Source: Rhizobium esperanzae
Lineage (GTDB): Bacteria; Pseudomonadota; Alphaproteobacteria; Rhizobiales; Rhizobiaceae
NCBI RefSeq assembly: GCF_002204185.1
Contig: NZ_MXPU01000002.1
Coordinates: forward strand, 124,001 to 188,000
DNA length: 64,000 nt
Direction: 5' to 3'
Of this stretch, positions 46,522 through 54,669 are shown piece after piece (position 1 is the stretch's first letter; every line of letters begins with the position of its first letter). Both the position numbers and the translations under genes were made by a program. A model generated the notes under the pieces. That model was not told where the DNA came from. It searched no databases and worked only from the letters and a program-made list of their open reading frames with translations.

Positions 46522-46555
46522 AAAGGCGGTCTTCGGATCGCCTTTTCTATTTTTT
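46522..46555 (+). terminator. terminator of rplS
   Basis: The stem AAAGGCGGTC (46522-46531) / GATCGCCTTT (46536-46545), with one G-U pair and a TTCG loop, is followed by TCTATTTTT. It closes the ffh-rplS cluster 26 bp after the rplS stop. Confidence 0.92.
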
Positions 46556-46634
46556 ACGCGACCGTGCAGCCGGCGGCCTTGCCTTCGGCAGGTCATCCGT
46601 GACAATTTTTGCCGTTCAATTTTGGAGCCGTTCT

Positions 46635-47432
46635 ATGCTGTTTCGTCGCACCGTTCTCGCAAGTTTCGCCGCCCTTGTGCTTGCACCTGTTGTCGCATCG
46701 GCCGCCGAACTGCCGGATCTCGGTGGCAAGAGCGTCGTCGTCGTCACCGAAAATGCCTATCCGCCGCTGCAGTTCGTCGACCCGAAATCCGGCAAGGCGG
46801 TTGGCTGGGAATATGATGCGATGAACGAGATCGCCAAGCGGCTGAACTTCAAGGTCGAATATCAGAACACCAGCTGGGACGCGATGATCCAGGCGGTTTC
46901 CGACGGTCAGTACAACATCGGCATGACCGGCATCACCATCAAGGACGACCGCAAGCAGAAGGTTGACTTCTCCGATCCCTATATGCGCTCGCAGCAATTC
47001 ATGCTGGTGCGCGGTGATGAGAAGCGCTTCACCGACGCCAAGTCCTTCGGTGAATTCAAGGACGGCCTGATCGGCGCCCAGCCCGGCACCTCGCCATTCT
47101 ACACCGCCGTCTATGAAATCCTCGACGGCAACGAACAGAACCCGCGCATCAAGCTCTTCGAGACCTTCGGTGCAACCGTGCAGGCCTTGAAGACCGGCGA
47201 CGTCGATCTCGTCCTCACCGACAGCGTCGCTGCCAAGGGCTATGTCGATTCCTCGAATGGCGCCCTGAAGGTGGTTGGCGAACCGCTCGGCACCGAGGAT
47301 TTCGGCTTCATCTTCCCGAAGGGCTCCGATCTCGTCGCCCCCGTCAATGCCGCCATCGCAGCGCTGAAGGCTGACGGCACCTTCGAGGCGCTGAACAAGA
47401 AGTGGTTTCTCGACTACAAGATGGGCGAATAA
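46635..47432 (+). CDS. amino-acid ABC transporter substrate-binding protein
   Basis: A 265-residue periplasmic binding protein of the polar amino-acid family (SBP_bac_3). Signal peptide about residues 1-23 (ending ASAAEL). Family signs are VVTENAYPPLQFVDPKSGKAVGWEYDAMNEIAKRLNFKVEY, the SDGQYNIGMTGITIKDDRKQKVDFSDPYM block and ALNKKWF near the end. ATG 46635 gives a good signal peptide. The permease gene follows 18 bp later. The ligand is not predictable. Confidence 0.93.
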   Translation: MLFRRTVLASFAALVLAPVVASAAELPDLGGKSVVVVTENAYPPLQFVDPKSGKAVGWEYDAMNEIAKRLNFKVEYQNTSWDAMIQAVSDGQYNIGMTGITIKDDRKQKVDFSDPYMRSQQFMLVRGDEKRFTDAKSFGEFKDGLIGAQPGTSPFYTAVYEILDGNEQNPRIKLFETFGATVQALKTGDVDLVLTDSVAAKGYVDSSNGALKVVGEPLGTEDFGFIFPKGSDLVAPVNAAIAALKADGTFEALNKKWFLDYKMGE

Positions 47433-47450
47433 TCCCTCGAGAGATCGCAG

Positions 47451-48266
47451 ATGGCGCCACAACCATCCCCGCGACATGAGAAGGACGACCGTCCCTGGTG
47501 GCTGGCCGTCCTTCTCTTGATCGGCATCGTTCTCGCCGTCGTCATCATCACAAACGACATTTACACCCAGGTCTTCCGCACCGTGGTTAATGGCGTCGGC
47601 GTCACTGTGTTCGTGACGCTCGTCGCCTTTGCCCTGGCAACGGTGCTCGGTCTCGGCATCGCGCTGCTTGGCCTGGCGGACAGCGTCGTGCTGCGCCAGA
47701 TCGCCCGCTTCTACATCGAGATCATCCGCGGCATCCCGATGCTGGTGCTGCTCTTCTACGTCGCCTTCGTCGGTGCCCCCGGTTTCGTCACAGCCTATAA
47801 CTTCATGATCACACCCCTGGTGAAATCAGGCGTTACGGAACCGATCCTGGTGCGCGACCTGTCGCTGATGTGGCGGGCCATCATCGCGTTGATGATCGGC
47901 TATTCCTCCTTCATTGCCGAGATCTTCCGCGCCGGTTTCCAGTCCGTCGATATCGGCCAGATCGAGGCGGCAAAGTCGCTCGGCCTGTCGCGCTACCGCC
48001 GCTTCCGGCTCGTCGTCTTCCCGCAGGCGATCCGGGTCATCCTCCCGCCGCTCTCCAACGATTTCGTCTCGATGGTGAAGGATTCATCCCTCGTCTCCGT
48101 CCTCGGTGTCGCCGACATCACGCAGATGGGCAAGGTCTATGCCTCCGGCTCGTTCCGCTTCTTCGAGACCTATTCGATCGTTACCTATATCTATCTGATC
48201 CTGACGATCGGCCTGTCGCTGGCGCTGCGGCGGATCGAGAAGAAGATGAAGCAGATGCCGCGCTGA
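47451..48266 (+). CDS. amino-acid ABC transporter permease
   Basis: A 271-residue HisM/GlnP-type permease with five or six helices and the EAA loop QSVDIGQIEAAKSLGLSRYRRFRLVVFPQAIRVILPPLSNDFVSMVKDSSL. The N-terminal FRTVVNGVGVTVFVTLVAFALATVLGLGIALLGL segment and YIEIIRGIPMLVLLFYV are typical. It pairs with the binding protein just upstream. No ATPase gene follows: leuC is next after 243 bp, so an ATPase encoded elsewhere must be used. Confidence 0.93.
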   Translation: MAPQPSPRHEKDDRPWWLAVLLLIGIVLAVVIITNDIYTQVFRTVVNGVGVTVFVTLVAFALATVLGLGIALLGLADSVVLRQIARFYIEIIRGIPMLVLLFYVAFVGAPGFVTAYNFMITPLVKSGVTEPILVRDLSLMWRAIIALMIGYSSFIAEIFRAGFQSVDIGQIEAAKSLGLSRYRRFRLVVFPQAIRVILPPLSNDFVSMVKDSSLVSVLGVADITQMGKVYASGSFRFFETYSIVTYIYLILTIGLSLALRRIEKKMKQMPR

Positions 48267-48509
48267 GCCACATCACGATTCGAATTGCCGTTTCGATCAA
48301 AAATCGCTATATCAGCGCCATGGAATCCAAGTTCAGTTGCATTGGCGCGCATATTTTCGTGCTGCAGGATCATTATCGCCTGCCGGCGCGGTTCTTCGCA
48401 TGCGTCTCCGGTGCGCTCAACAGCCGACTTCGTTGATCGAATGACGGCCGGCGGAGCCTGATCCGCTTTTTTCCGATTTTCCAAAGCTTCCAAAAACGGA
48501 CTTACCGCC

Positions 48510-49919
48510 ATGAGCGCACCGCGTACCCTCTACGACAAGATCTGGGACGACCACCTGGTCGACGAGCAGGCAGACGGCACCTGTCTTCTCTACATCGACC
48601 GGCACCTGGTCCATGAAGTCACCTCGCCGCAGGCTTTCGAAGGCCTGCGCATGTCCGGCCGCAAGGTCCGCGCCCCGGAAAAGACGCTCGCCGTCGTCGA
48701 CCACAACGTTCCGACCTCGGCCGATCGCCATCTCGGCATCAAGAACGAGGAAAGCCGCATTCAGGTCGAGCAGCTCGCCAAGAATGCCGCCGAGTTCAAC
48801 GTCGAATATTATTCGGAAAACGATAAGCGCCAGGGCATCGTTCACATCATCGGGCCGGAACAGGGCTTCACCCTGCCGGGCATGACGATCGTCTGCGGCG
48901 ACAGCCACACCTCCACCCATGGCGCCTTCGGCTCTCTCGCCCACGGCATCGGCACGTCTGAAGTCGAGCACGTTCTCGCCACCCAGACGCTGATCCAGAA
49001 AAAGGCCAAGAACATGCTGGTGCAGGTCGACGGCCAGCTGCCGGCGGGCGTCACCGCCAAGGATATCGTTCTGGCCATCATCGGCGAGATCGGCACCGCA
49101 GGCGGCACCGGCTACGTCATCGAATATGCCGGCGAAGCGATCCGTGCGCTGTCGATGGAAGGCCGCATGACGATCTGCAACATGTCGATCGAAGGCGGCG
49201 CCCGCGCCGGTCTCATCGCCCCTGACGAAGTCACCTTCGAATATATCAAGGGCAAGCCGCGCGCGCCGAAGGGCGAAGCGCTGGAACAGGCGATCGCCTA
49301 TTGGAAGACGTTGAAATCAGACGAAGGCGCTCATTTCGACCGCGTCGTCAAGCTGAACGCCGCCGAACTGCCGCCGATCGTCTCCTGGGGCTCCTCGCCT
49401 GAGGACGTCGTCTCCGTCCAGGGCATCGTGCCGAATCCGGATGAAATCCAGGACGAAACGAAGCGTGCCTCCAAGTGGCGTGCGCTTGACTATATGGGCC
49501 TGAAGCCGGGCACGAAGATGACCGACATCGCTGTCGATCGCGTCTTCATCGGCTCGTGCACCAACGGCCGCATCGAAGACCTGCGCGCCGCCGCCAAGGT
49601 CGTGGAGGGCAAGACCGTCGCCTCGACCGTCAACGCGATGATCGTTCCAGGTTCCGGCCTCGTCAAGGAACAGGCGGAAGCCGAAGGCCTCGACAAGATC
49701 TTCAAGGCCGCAGGTTTTGACTGGCGTGAGCCGGGATGCTCCATGTGCCTTGCCATGAACGATGACCGCCTGAAGCCGGGCGAGCGTTGCGCCTCGACCT
49801 CGAACCGCAATTTCGAAGGCCGTCAGGGCTTCAAGGGCCGCACGCATCTCGTCTCCCCGACCATGGCCGCCGCCGCCGCGATCGCCGGGCACTTCGTCGA
49901 TATCCGGGAATGGAACTGA
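48510..49919 (+). CDS. leuC: 3-isopropylmalate dehydratase large subunit
   Basis: A 469-residue [4Fe-4S] isomerase subunit of leucine biosynthesis, converting 2-isopropylmalate to 3-isopropylmalate together with LeuD. Motifs: [41 protein letters not shown] at the N-terminus, [35 protein letters not shown], the cluster cysteines in [13 protein letters not shown] and GCSMCLAMN. leuD is not adjacent. A strong terminator follows directly. Confidence 0.97.
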   Translation: MSAPRTLYDKIWDDHLVDEQADGTCLLYIDRHLVHEVTSPQAFEGLRMSGRKVRAPEKTLAVVDHNVPTSADRHLGIKNEESRIQVEQLAKNAAEFNVEYYSENDKRQGIVHIIGPEQGFTLPGMTIVCGDSHTSTHGAFGSLAHGIGTSEVEHVLATQTLIQKKAKNMLVQVDGQLPAGVTAKDIVLAIIGEIGTAGGTGYVIEYAGEAIRALSMEGRMTICNMSIEGGARAGLIAPDEVTFEYIKGKPRAPKGEALEQAIAYWKTLKSDEGAHFDRVVKLNAAELPPIVSWGSSPEDVVSVQGIVPNPDEIQDETKRASKWRALDYMGLKPGTKMTDIAVDRVFIGSCTNGRIEDLRAAAKVVEGKTVASTVNAMIVPGSGLVKEQAEAEGLDKIFKAAGFDWREPGCSMCLAMNDDRLKPGERCASTSNRNFEGRQGFKGRTHLVSPTMAAAAAIAGHFVDIREWN

Positions 49920-49942
49920 CCCGTCCGGCGGAATGAAAGATA

Positions 49943-49978
49943 AAGCCGCCCGATGCGTCTCAGCGCATCGGGCGGTTT
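49943..49978 (+). terminator. terminator of leuC
   Basis: A 15 bp stem AAGCCGCCCGATGCG (49943-49957) / CGCATCGGGCGGTTT (49964-49978), with one G-U pair and a six-base loop, followed by CTTATT. It lies 24 bp after leuC. Confidence 0.9.
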
Positions 49979-50026
49979 CTTATTGGAGCGCCGACAGCCG
50001 ATCGACGGTATTCGCGCAATCGGCGA

Positions 50027-50857
50027 TCAGAAAGCCGCCGTCATCGGATCCGGCCCCATGCGGGCGCCGGCAGTGTCGAGCTTGGCGATCGCCGCCATGT
50101 CGTCGGCATCGAGCTTGAAGTCGAACACCTGGAAGTTCTCTTCGATGCGCGATGGCGTGACCGATTTCGGGATGACGACGAGGCCGGTATCGATATGCCA
50201 GCGGATGATGACCTGGGCCGGCGTCTTCCGATGCTTGTTGGCGATCGCGCCGATGGCCGGGTTCGAAATGAACTTGCCCTGGCCGAGCGGGCTCCAGGAT
50301 TCGGTGACGATATCAAGTTTCTTGTGAGCTTCCTGGGCCGCCCTCTGCTGGAAGTCGGGGTGCAGCTCGATCTGATTGATGACCGGAACGACGCCGGTCT
50401 CGCCGATGATGCGTTCGAGATGTTCGGGATAGAAATTCGACACGCCGATCGAGCGAGCGCGGCCCTCGTCGCGGATGCGCACGAATGCCTTCCAGGTTTC
50501 GGTGTAGAGGCCGCGATGCGGCGACGGCCAGTGAATGAGATAGAGGTCGACATGGTCGGAGCCGAGCTTCTTGAGGCTGCCGTCGAAGGCGCGCAACGCA
50601 TTGTCGTAGCCCTGGTCGGTATTCCTGAGCTTGGTGGTGACGAAGATATCCTTGCGGTCGAGGCCGGACGAGCGGATACCTTCGCCGACACCCTCTTCAT
50701 TGTCGTAACCAGAAGCCGTGTCGATATGCCGATAGCCGGCGGCAATGGCAGTGCGTACCGTTGGCGCGGCAATCTCCTGCGGCGTCTGCCAGACGCCGAG
50801 ACCGACCTGGGGAATGGAATGTCCGTCATGGAAAGTGATGATGGGTTGTGGGGTCAC
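50027..50857 (-). CDS. aldo/keto reductase
   Basis: A 276-residue NADPH-dependent AKR of the 2,5-diketo-gluconate-reductase-like class. The catalytic tetrad is Asp46, Tyr51, Lys76 and His109 (RHIDTASGYDNE, TTKLRNTD, LYLIHWPSP), and GVSNFYPEHLERII and IPKSVTPSRIEENF are typical. Start is GTG at 50857 with a GGAG box eight bases upstream. It converges on leuC. Substrate unknown. Confidence 0.92.
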   Translation of the reverse strand: MTPQPIITFHDGHSIPQVGLGVWQTPQEIAAPTVRTAIAAGYRHIDTASGYDNEEGVGEGIRSSGLDRKDIFVTTKLRNTDQGYDNALRAFDGSLKKLGSDHVDLYLIHWPSPHRGLYTETWKAFVRIRDEGRARSIGVSNFYPEHLERIIGETGVVPVINQIELHPDFQQRAAQEAHKKLDIVTESWSPLGQGKFISNPAIGAIANKHRKTPAQVIIRWHIDTGLVVIPKSVTPSRIEENFQVFDFKLDADDMAAIAKLDTAGARMGPDPMTAAF

Positions 50858-50988
50858 AATATATCTCCGGGCGCTTGAAGAATTGGACGAGGCATGGATT
50901 GCGCCCGCACCTGCGGACGTCCCGGAACGCATTTCAGCCGGAGCGTCCGGTCACCGGAACCATATAGGTGGCGGCATCCTGAAGACAA

Positions 50989-51582
50989 TCAGACGACCCG
51001 GACAATCGTCCCCCTTCGAAGGTGAGGCAGAAGGCGGCGCATGTCACGCAGGCTTACAGCCACGCAGCCGGCCGTCGGCTCGTAGCCCGGCTTGATGAGA
51101 TGGAAGAAGATCGCCGAGCCGCGATGGCGCGCCCGCGAGGAAATGTTCCAGTCCATGACAAGGCAGATATCGTAGAGGCCGTCGCTGCGCCGCATCTGCT
51201 CATGACTTGCGCCGAATGGCGCCCGCACGAGGCGGTTGTAGTTGGCGTTGCCGGGCTGGTCGCACCAGAGCATGTCTGCGCGGATGCGGCGAATGGGAAG
51301 CGAAGTGGTGAGTTGACCGTTCCGTTCACCGCGCCGGAAACCGGAAATCAGCCGCATCGCGGCAATCGGCGTGGCGCCGTCGCCCTCGCGTTTGAGGATG
51401 GTACGGCCCGAACGACCGATGGCGGCAGGGACGGTGATTGCCCCGAATCGGACGATGGCGCGGCTCTTGCGCCCTGGCGCGGGGCGCACCACGATCGTCG
51501 ATGGCCGCATACCCCGGCTCCGCCTTGCTTTTTCCATTTTTCTCGCATGTCTTGCATTGCCTGAGGCCTTGATTGAAATCAT
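50989..51582 (-). CDS. L,D-transpeptidase (YkuD) domain protein
   Basis: A protein of about 197 residues with YkuD-type blocks: AAIGRSGRTILKREGDGATP, MNGxx-like HRGSAIFFHLIKPGYEPTAGCVAVSLRDM with the catalytic His and the T-A-G-C-V-A cysteine motif (the S/T-x-G-C form). These enzymes cross-link peptidoglycan or attach proteins to it. ATG 51582 was chosen; 51537 is an alternative, and neither gives a clear signal peptide, which is odd for a periplasmic enzyme. It is divergent from the response regulator, 96 bp away. Confidence 0.8.
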   Translation of the reverse strand: MISIKASGNARHARKMEKARRSRGMRPSTIVVRPAPGRKSRAIVRFGAITVPAAIGRSGRTILKREGDGATPIAAMRLISGFRRGERNGQLTTSLPIRRIRADMLWCDQPGNANYNRLVRAPFGASHEQMRRSDGLYDICLVMDWNISSRARHRGSAIFFHLIKPGYEPTAGCVAVSLRDMRRLLPHLRRGTIVRVV

Positions 51583-51678
51583 ATGAAAACCTGCGCGGCA
51601 ACAGCCCCGCCGGCCGATCCTTGCCAAAGCTGCAATTTGGCGTAGGACTAGGGGACTTAACTTTGAGGACGCAACGGC

Positions 51679-52362
51679 ATGACCGCACGCACCATTCTTC
51701 TGGTGGATGACGACGAGGACCTTCGTCAGACCCTGACGGAGCAATTGTCGCTTTATGAGGAATTCACGGTTCTGCAGGAAGCCAACGCCGGCAAAGGCGT
51801 TGCGACCGCCCGTTCGACGCCGGTCGACCTCTTGATCATGGATGTCGGCCTGCCCGATATGGACGGCCGCGAAGCGGTGAAGCTCCTGCGCAAGGGCGGC
51901 TTCAAGGCGCCGATCATCATGCTGACCGGCCACGATACCGATTCGGACACGATCCTTGGCCTCGAAGCCGGGGCCAACGACTACGTCACCAAGCCCTTCC
52001 GCTTCGCCGTACTGCTGGCGCGCATCCGCGTGCAATTGCGCCAGCACGAGCAGAGCGAAGATGCGACTTTCACCGTCGGCCCATACCTCTTCAAGCCGAG
52101 CCAGAAGCTGCTCACCACCGACAATGGCCAGAAGATCCGCCTGACGGAGAAGGAAGCGGCGATCATCCGCTATCTCTACCGCGCCGAACAGAAGGTCGTC
52201 ACCCGCGACGTGCTTCTCGAGGAGGTCTGGGGTTATAATTCTGGTGTAACGACGCACACGCTGGAAACCCATGTCTACCGGCTGCGCCAGAAGATTGAGC
52301 GGGATCCCTCCAACGCCGAAATTCTGGTGACGGAAAACGGCGGCTACAAGATCATACCCTAG
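51679..52362 (+). CDS. OmpR-family response regulator (CenR-like)
   Basis: A 227-residue two-component regulator. Receiver domain residues 1-120: acidic pocket Asp10/Asp11, phospho-acceptor Asp55 (LIMDVGLPDMDG), Thr83 and Lys105 (VTKPFR). The winged-helix DNA-binding domain covers about 132-227 (RLTEKEAAIIRYLYRAEQKVVTRDVLLEEVWGYN...THTLETHVYRLRQKIE). The LSLYEEFTVLQEA stretch resembles CenR, an envelope regulator in alphaproteobacteria; that is a suggestion only. No histidine kinase is adjacent. Its position next to an L,D-transpeptidase gene fits an envelope role. Confidence 0.92.
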   Translation: MTARTILLVDDDEDLRQTLTEQLSLYEEFTVLQEANAGKGVATARSTPVDLLIMDVGLPDMDGREAVKLLRKGGFKAPIIMLTGHDTDSDTILGLEAGANDYVTKPFRFAVLLARIRVQLRQHEQSEDATFTVGPYLFKPSQKLLTTDNGQKIRLTEKEAAIIRYLYRAEQKVVTRDVLLEEVWGYNSGVTTHTLETHVYRLRQKIERDPSNAEILVTENGGYKIIP

Positions 52363-52483
52363 AGCATTTCCGTTTTTCCGAATCGCGGAGATGTTCTGTC
52401 TCTTTGTTTTCACCCAGTTCCCGGCAAAAGCGTTTCACGCTTTGCCTGGCAAAACCGCCAGGCACTTTTGCTGGAATTGCTCT
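52361..52483. repeat. 123 bp mosaic repeat with terminal inverted repeats, copy B
   Basis: The ends AGAGCATTTCC (52361-52371) and GGAATTGCTCT (52473-52483) are inverted repeats matching at 10 of 11 positions. The right half (52420-52483) is the reverse complement of the 26830-26891 copy. An inner palindrome TGCCTGGC / GCCAGGCA flanks the core. It starts at the last two bases of the response-regulator stop codon. Confidence 0.8.
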
Positions 52484-52499
52484 AAGGCGAAAAGCCGGC

Positions 52500-52955
52500 A
52501 TGGCGCTGACCGACGACATTCATCTACTTTCCCGGCTTCCGCTGTTCAAGGACATGAGCGAGGACCAGCTGAGGCTAATCGCCTTCGGCGCCGACCGGCG
52601 CATGATCGCCGCCGGCCAGATGCTGTTCCGCCAAGGCTCGCCGGCCGAGAGCGCCTACGTCGTCTTGAGCGGCAGCCTGGAACTCAGCACGACGAGCAGC
52701 GACGGCATGCAGCGGGCGGAGGCTGTCGCCGGACCGGGAACACTGATTTCGGAGCTGGCGCTGGTCACCTTGGTGGAGCGCAAGTTCACCGCGATCGCGC
52801 GCGAGGACACGAGCATCATCCGCATCACCCGCGCCCTCTTCCATCGGCTGCTCGAGGAATATCCCGATGCGGCCCGTCTGATCGAAAACCGCATCCGCGA
52901 CAACCTCGCCGAGCTTGCAGCCAAGGCGGCAAGCCAATTTCACCGCTTCAGCTGA
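52500..52955 (+). CDS. cyclic nucleotide-binding domain protein
   Basis: A 151-residue protein that is almost wholly a CRP-type cNMP-binding domain: LLSRLPLFKDMSEDQLRLIAFGADRRMIAAGQMLFRQGSPAESAYVVLSGSLELS, then FISELAL-like TLISELALVTLVERKFTAIAREDTSIIRITRALFHRLLEEYP. No helix-turn-helix or enzyme domain follows, so it is not a CRP-like regulator. The phosphate-binding cassette lacks the usual R-x-A arginine arrangement, so ligand binding is uncertain. ATG 52500. Confidence 0.85.
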   Translation: MALTDDIHLLSRLPLFKDMSEDQLRLIAFGADRRMIAAGQMLFRQGSPAESAYVVLSGSLELSTTSSDGMQRAEAVAGPGTLISELALVTLVERKFTAIAREDTSIIRITRALFHRLLEEYPDAARLIENRIRDNLAELAAKAASQFHRFS

Positions 52956-52961
52956 TTGCCG

Positions 52962-53765
52962 TCAGAAATCGAAATGCGCCGTTACCGGCACATGGTCAGA
53001 CGGCCGGTCCCAGCCGCGCGCCTCTTTCAGGATCTCGATCCGCTGGAGATGCGGCCCGAGATCCGATGACGACCAGATATGGTCGAGCCGGCGGCCGCGA
53101 TCGGCAGCCTCCCAGTCCTTGGCGCGGTAGCTCCACCACGTATAAAGCTTCTCGCTGGCCGGCACGTGCTGGCGCATGAGATCGAGCCAGGCGCCGCGCT
53201 TCATCACCTCGAGCAGCCCGTCGGTTTCGACGGGCGTATGGCTGACGATCTTCAGCAGTTGCTTGTGCGACCAGACATCGTGCTCCAGCGGTGCGATGTT
53301 GAGGTCGCCGACCAGGATGGCGGAGGTGTTGGCCTCGCCATTGGCTTTCAGGAGCTTCATCTCCTCGATGAAATCGAGCTTGTGGCCGAATTTCGGATTG
53401 ATCATGCGGTCGGGCTCGTCGCCGCCGGCAGGGACGTAGAAATTGTGCAGCCGCACACGGCGGTTGCCGCGCTCGAATACCGCCGATATGTGGCGGGCAT
53501 CGCCGACGCCGCAGTAATCCTGCCGGTGATCCTCCGTCAGCGGAATGCGCGAGGCGATTGCGACCCCGTGATAACCCTTCTGGCCGTGGATGATGATGTG
53601 ATCGTAGCCCATCGCCCGCAAAGGTGCTGCCGGAAAGAGCTCGTTCGGCACCTTTGTTTCCTGCAGGCAGAGAATGTCAGGCCTGTGTTTGAGCACGAGT
53701 TGCTCGACGATCGGCATGCGCAGCCGCACCGAGTTGATGTTCCAGGTGGTGATCGAAAAGCCCAT
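52962..53765 (-). CDS. xth: exodeoxyribonuclease III
   Basis: A 267-residue AP endonuclease / 3'-exonuclease for base-excision repair. Motifs: TTWNINSVRLR, LQETKV with catalytic Glu36, GDLNIAP, and the C-terminal DHVPVTAHF with the active-site Asp-His. It converges on the cNMP-binding gene with a 6 bp gap and lies downstream of lolA on the same strand; ftsK-lolA-xth order is common in Rhizobiales. Confidence 0.96.
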   Translation of the reverse strand: MGFSITTWNINSVRLRMPIVEQLVLKHRPDILCLQETKVPNELFPAAPLRAMGYDHIIIHGQKGYHGVAIASRIPLTEDHRQDYCGVGDARHISAVFERGNRRVRLHNFYVPAGGDEPDRMINPKFGHKLDFIEEMKLLKANGEANTSAILVGDLNIAPLEHDVWSHKQLLKIVSHTPVETDGLLEVMKRGAWLDLMRQHVPASEKLYTWWSYRAKDWEAADRGRRLDHIWSSSDLGPHLQRIEILKEARGWDRPSDHVPVTAHFDF

Positions 53766-53865
53766 GCCCCTGCCCTTTCACACTTTCATGAAAGGGCTTT
53801 AGAACAAAGGCGGACAGGAGGAAACCGGGAGCGTGCAAAAGCCTCAGGCGATCAACCGAAAACCC

Positions 53866-54534
53866 TCAGTCGCGTGAAGCTGCCGTACCCGGAATGCTCT
53901 CGTAGGGCACCCGGAAGACGCGGTCGTCGAACTGCACACCCGTCTTGACGTTGAAGATCATCACCGACGTATCCTTGCCCTGGTTGTCGGTGATCGTCCA
54001 CTGGCGCAGATCATAGGTCTTCGGATCGAACATCATGGTGATCGTCGAGTTTCCGAACACCGTATTGTTGCCGAGCGCGATTGTCGTCAGGTCCGACTCC
54101 TCCTTCACGCCCTTCACCATGCCGGCCGAAAGGTCGATATGCTGCGCAAGGAGCAGGCTGAGCGGAGTCTTCGAGAGCGGATAGAGATCCCACGTCTTGA
54201 GCTTCATATTGCCGATGGCGACATTCTTGCCGTCGGCAATCACCCGCATCGGCGACGGATCGTCGTAGTTGAAACGCAGCTTGCCGGGACGCTGGATGAA
54301 GAACTTGCCGCCGGTCTGTTCGCCGCGCGGACCGAACTGGACGAATTCGCCCTGCATCGTCGTGACGCCGGAAAAATGATCGGCGATTGCCTGTGCCGTG
54401 CCGGAAGCGGGCGCCGCAGCCTGTGCGATGGCGCTCAAGGGGACGGCACTCGCCATCGCAGCAACGGCGAAAGCGCCGAGAAGATCGCGGCGCGTCATCG
54501 CCAGGCCGGAGAGGAAAGAATCGGAGTTACGCAT
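53866..54534 (-). CDS. lolA: outer membrane lipoprotein carrier protein LolA
   Basis: A 222-residue periplasmic chaperone that carries lipoproteins from LolCDE to the outer membrane. The mature domain has MQGEFVQFGPRGEQTGGKFFIQRPGKLRFNYDDPSPMRVIADGKNVAI and later FDPKTYDLRQWTITDNQGKDTSVMIFN, typical of LolA. The signal peptide contains MTRRDLLGAFAVAAMASAVPLSAIAQA, with a twin-arginine-like TRRDLL; the true start may be the Met before TRRDLL. It is downstream of ftsK. Confidence 0.93.
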   Translation of the reverse strand: MRNSDSFLSGLAMTRRDLLGAFAVAAMASAVPLSAIAQAAAPASGTAQAIADHFSGVTTMQGEFVQFGPRGEQTGGKFFIQRPGKLRFNYDDPSPMRVIADGKNVAIGNMKLKTWDLYPLSKTPLSLLLAQHIDLSAGMVKGVKEESDLTTIALGNNTVFGNSTITMMFDPKTYDLRQWTITDNQGKDTSVMIFNVKTGVQFDDRVFRVPYESIPGTAASRD

Positions 54535-54669
54535 CTAAATCTCCTTTATGCGATCTGCATGCCGCTCAAAGGCGGCGTCTTCAAGGCGTTGCGATCGGCG
54601 CGCGAAAACGGCGTTGATGCCACCGTGTTTCCGCCAAAGCGGCCACATCAGAAATATATGGCGCTCGTC

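Noticed and set aside
48320..48436. 38-codon ORF upstream of leuC as a leader peptide
   Set aside because: It has no run of leucine codons, no clear ribosome site and no attenuator hairpin after it.
51583..52413. Extension of the L,D-transpeptidase frame to 52413
   Set aside because: It is antisense to the response regulator, whose receiver and DNA-binding domains are complete; transpeptidase similarity begins only below 51582.
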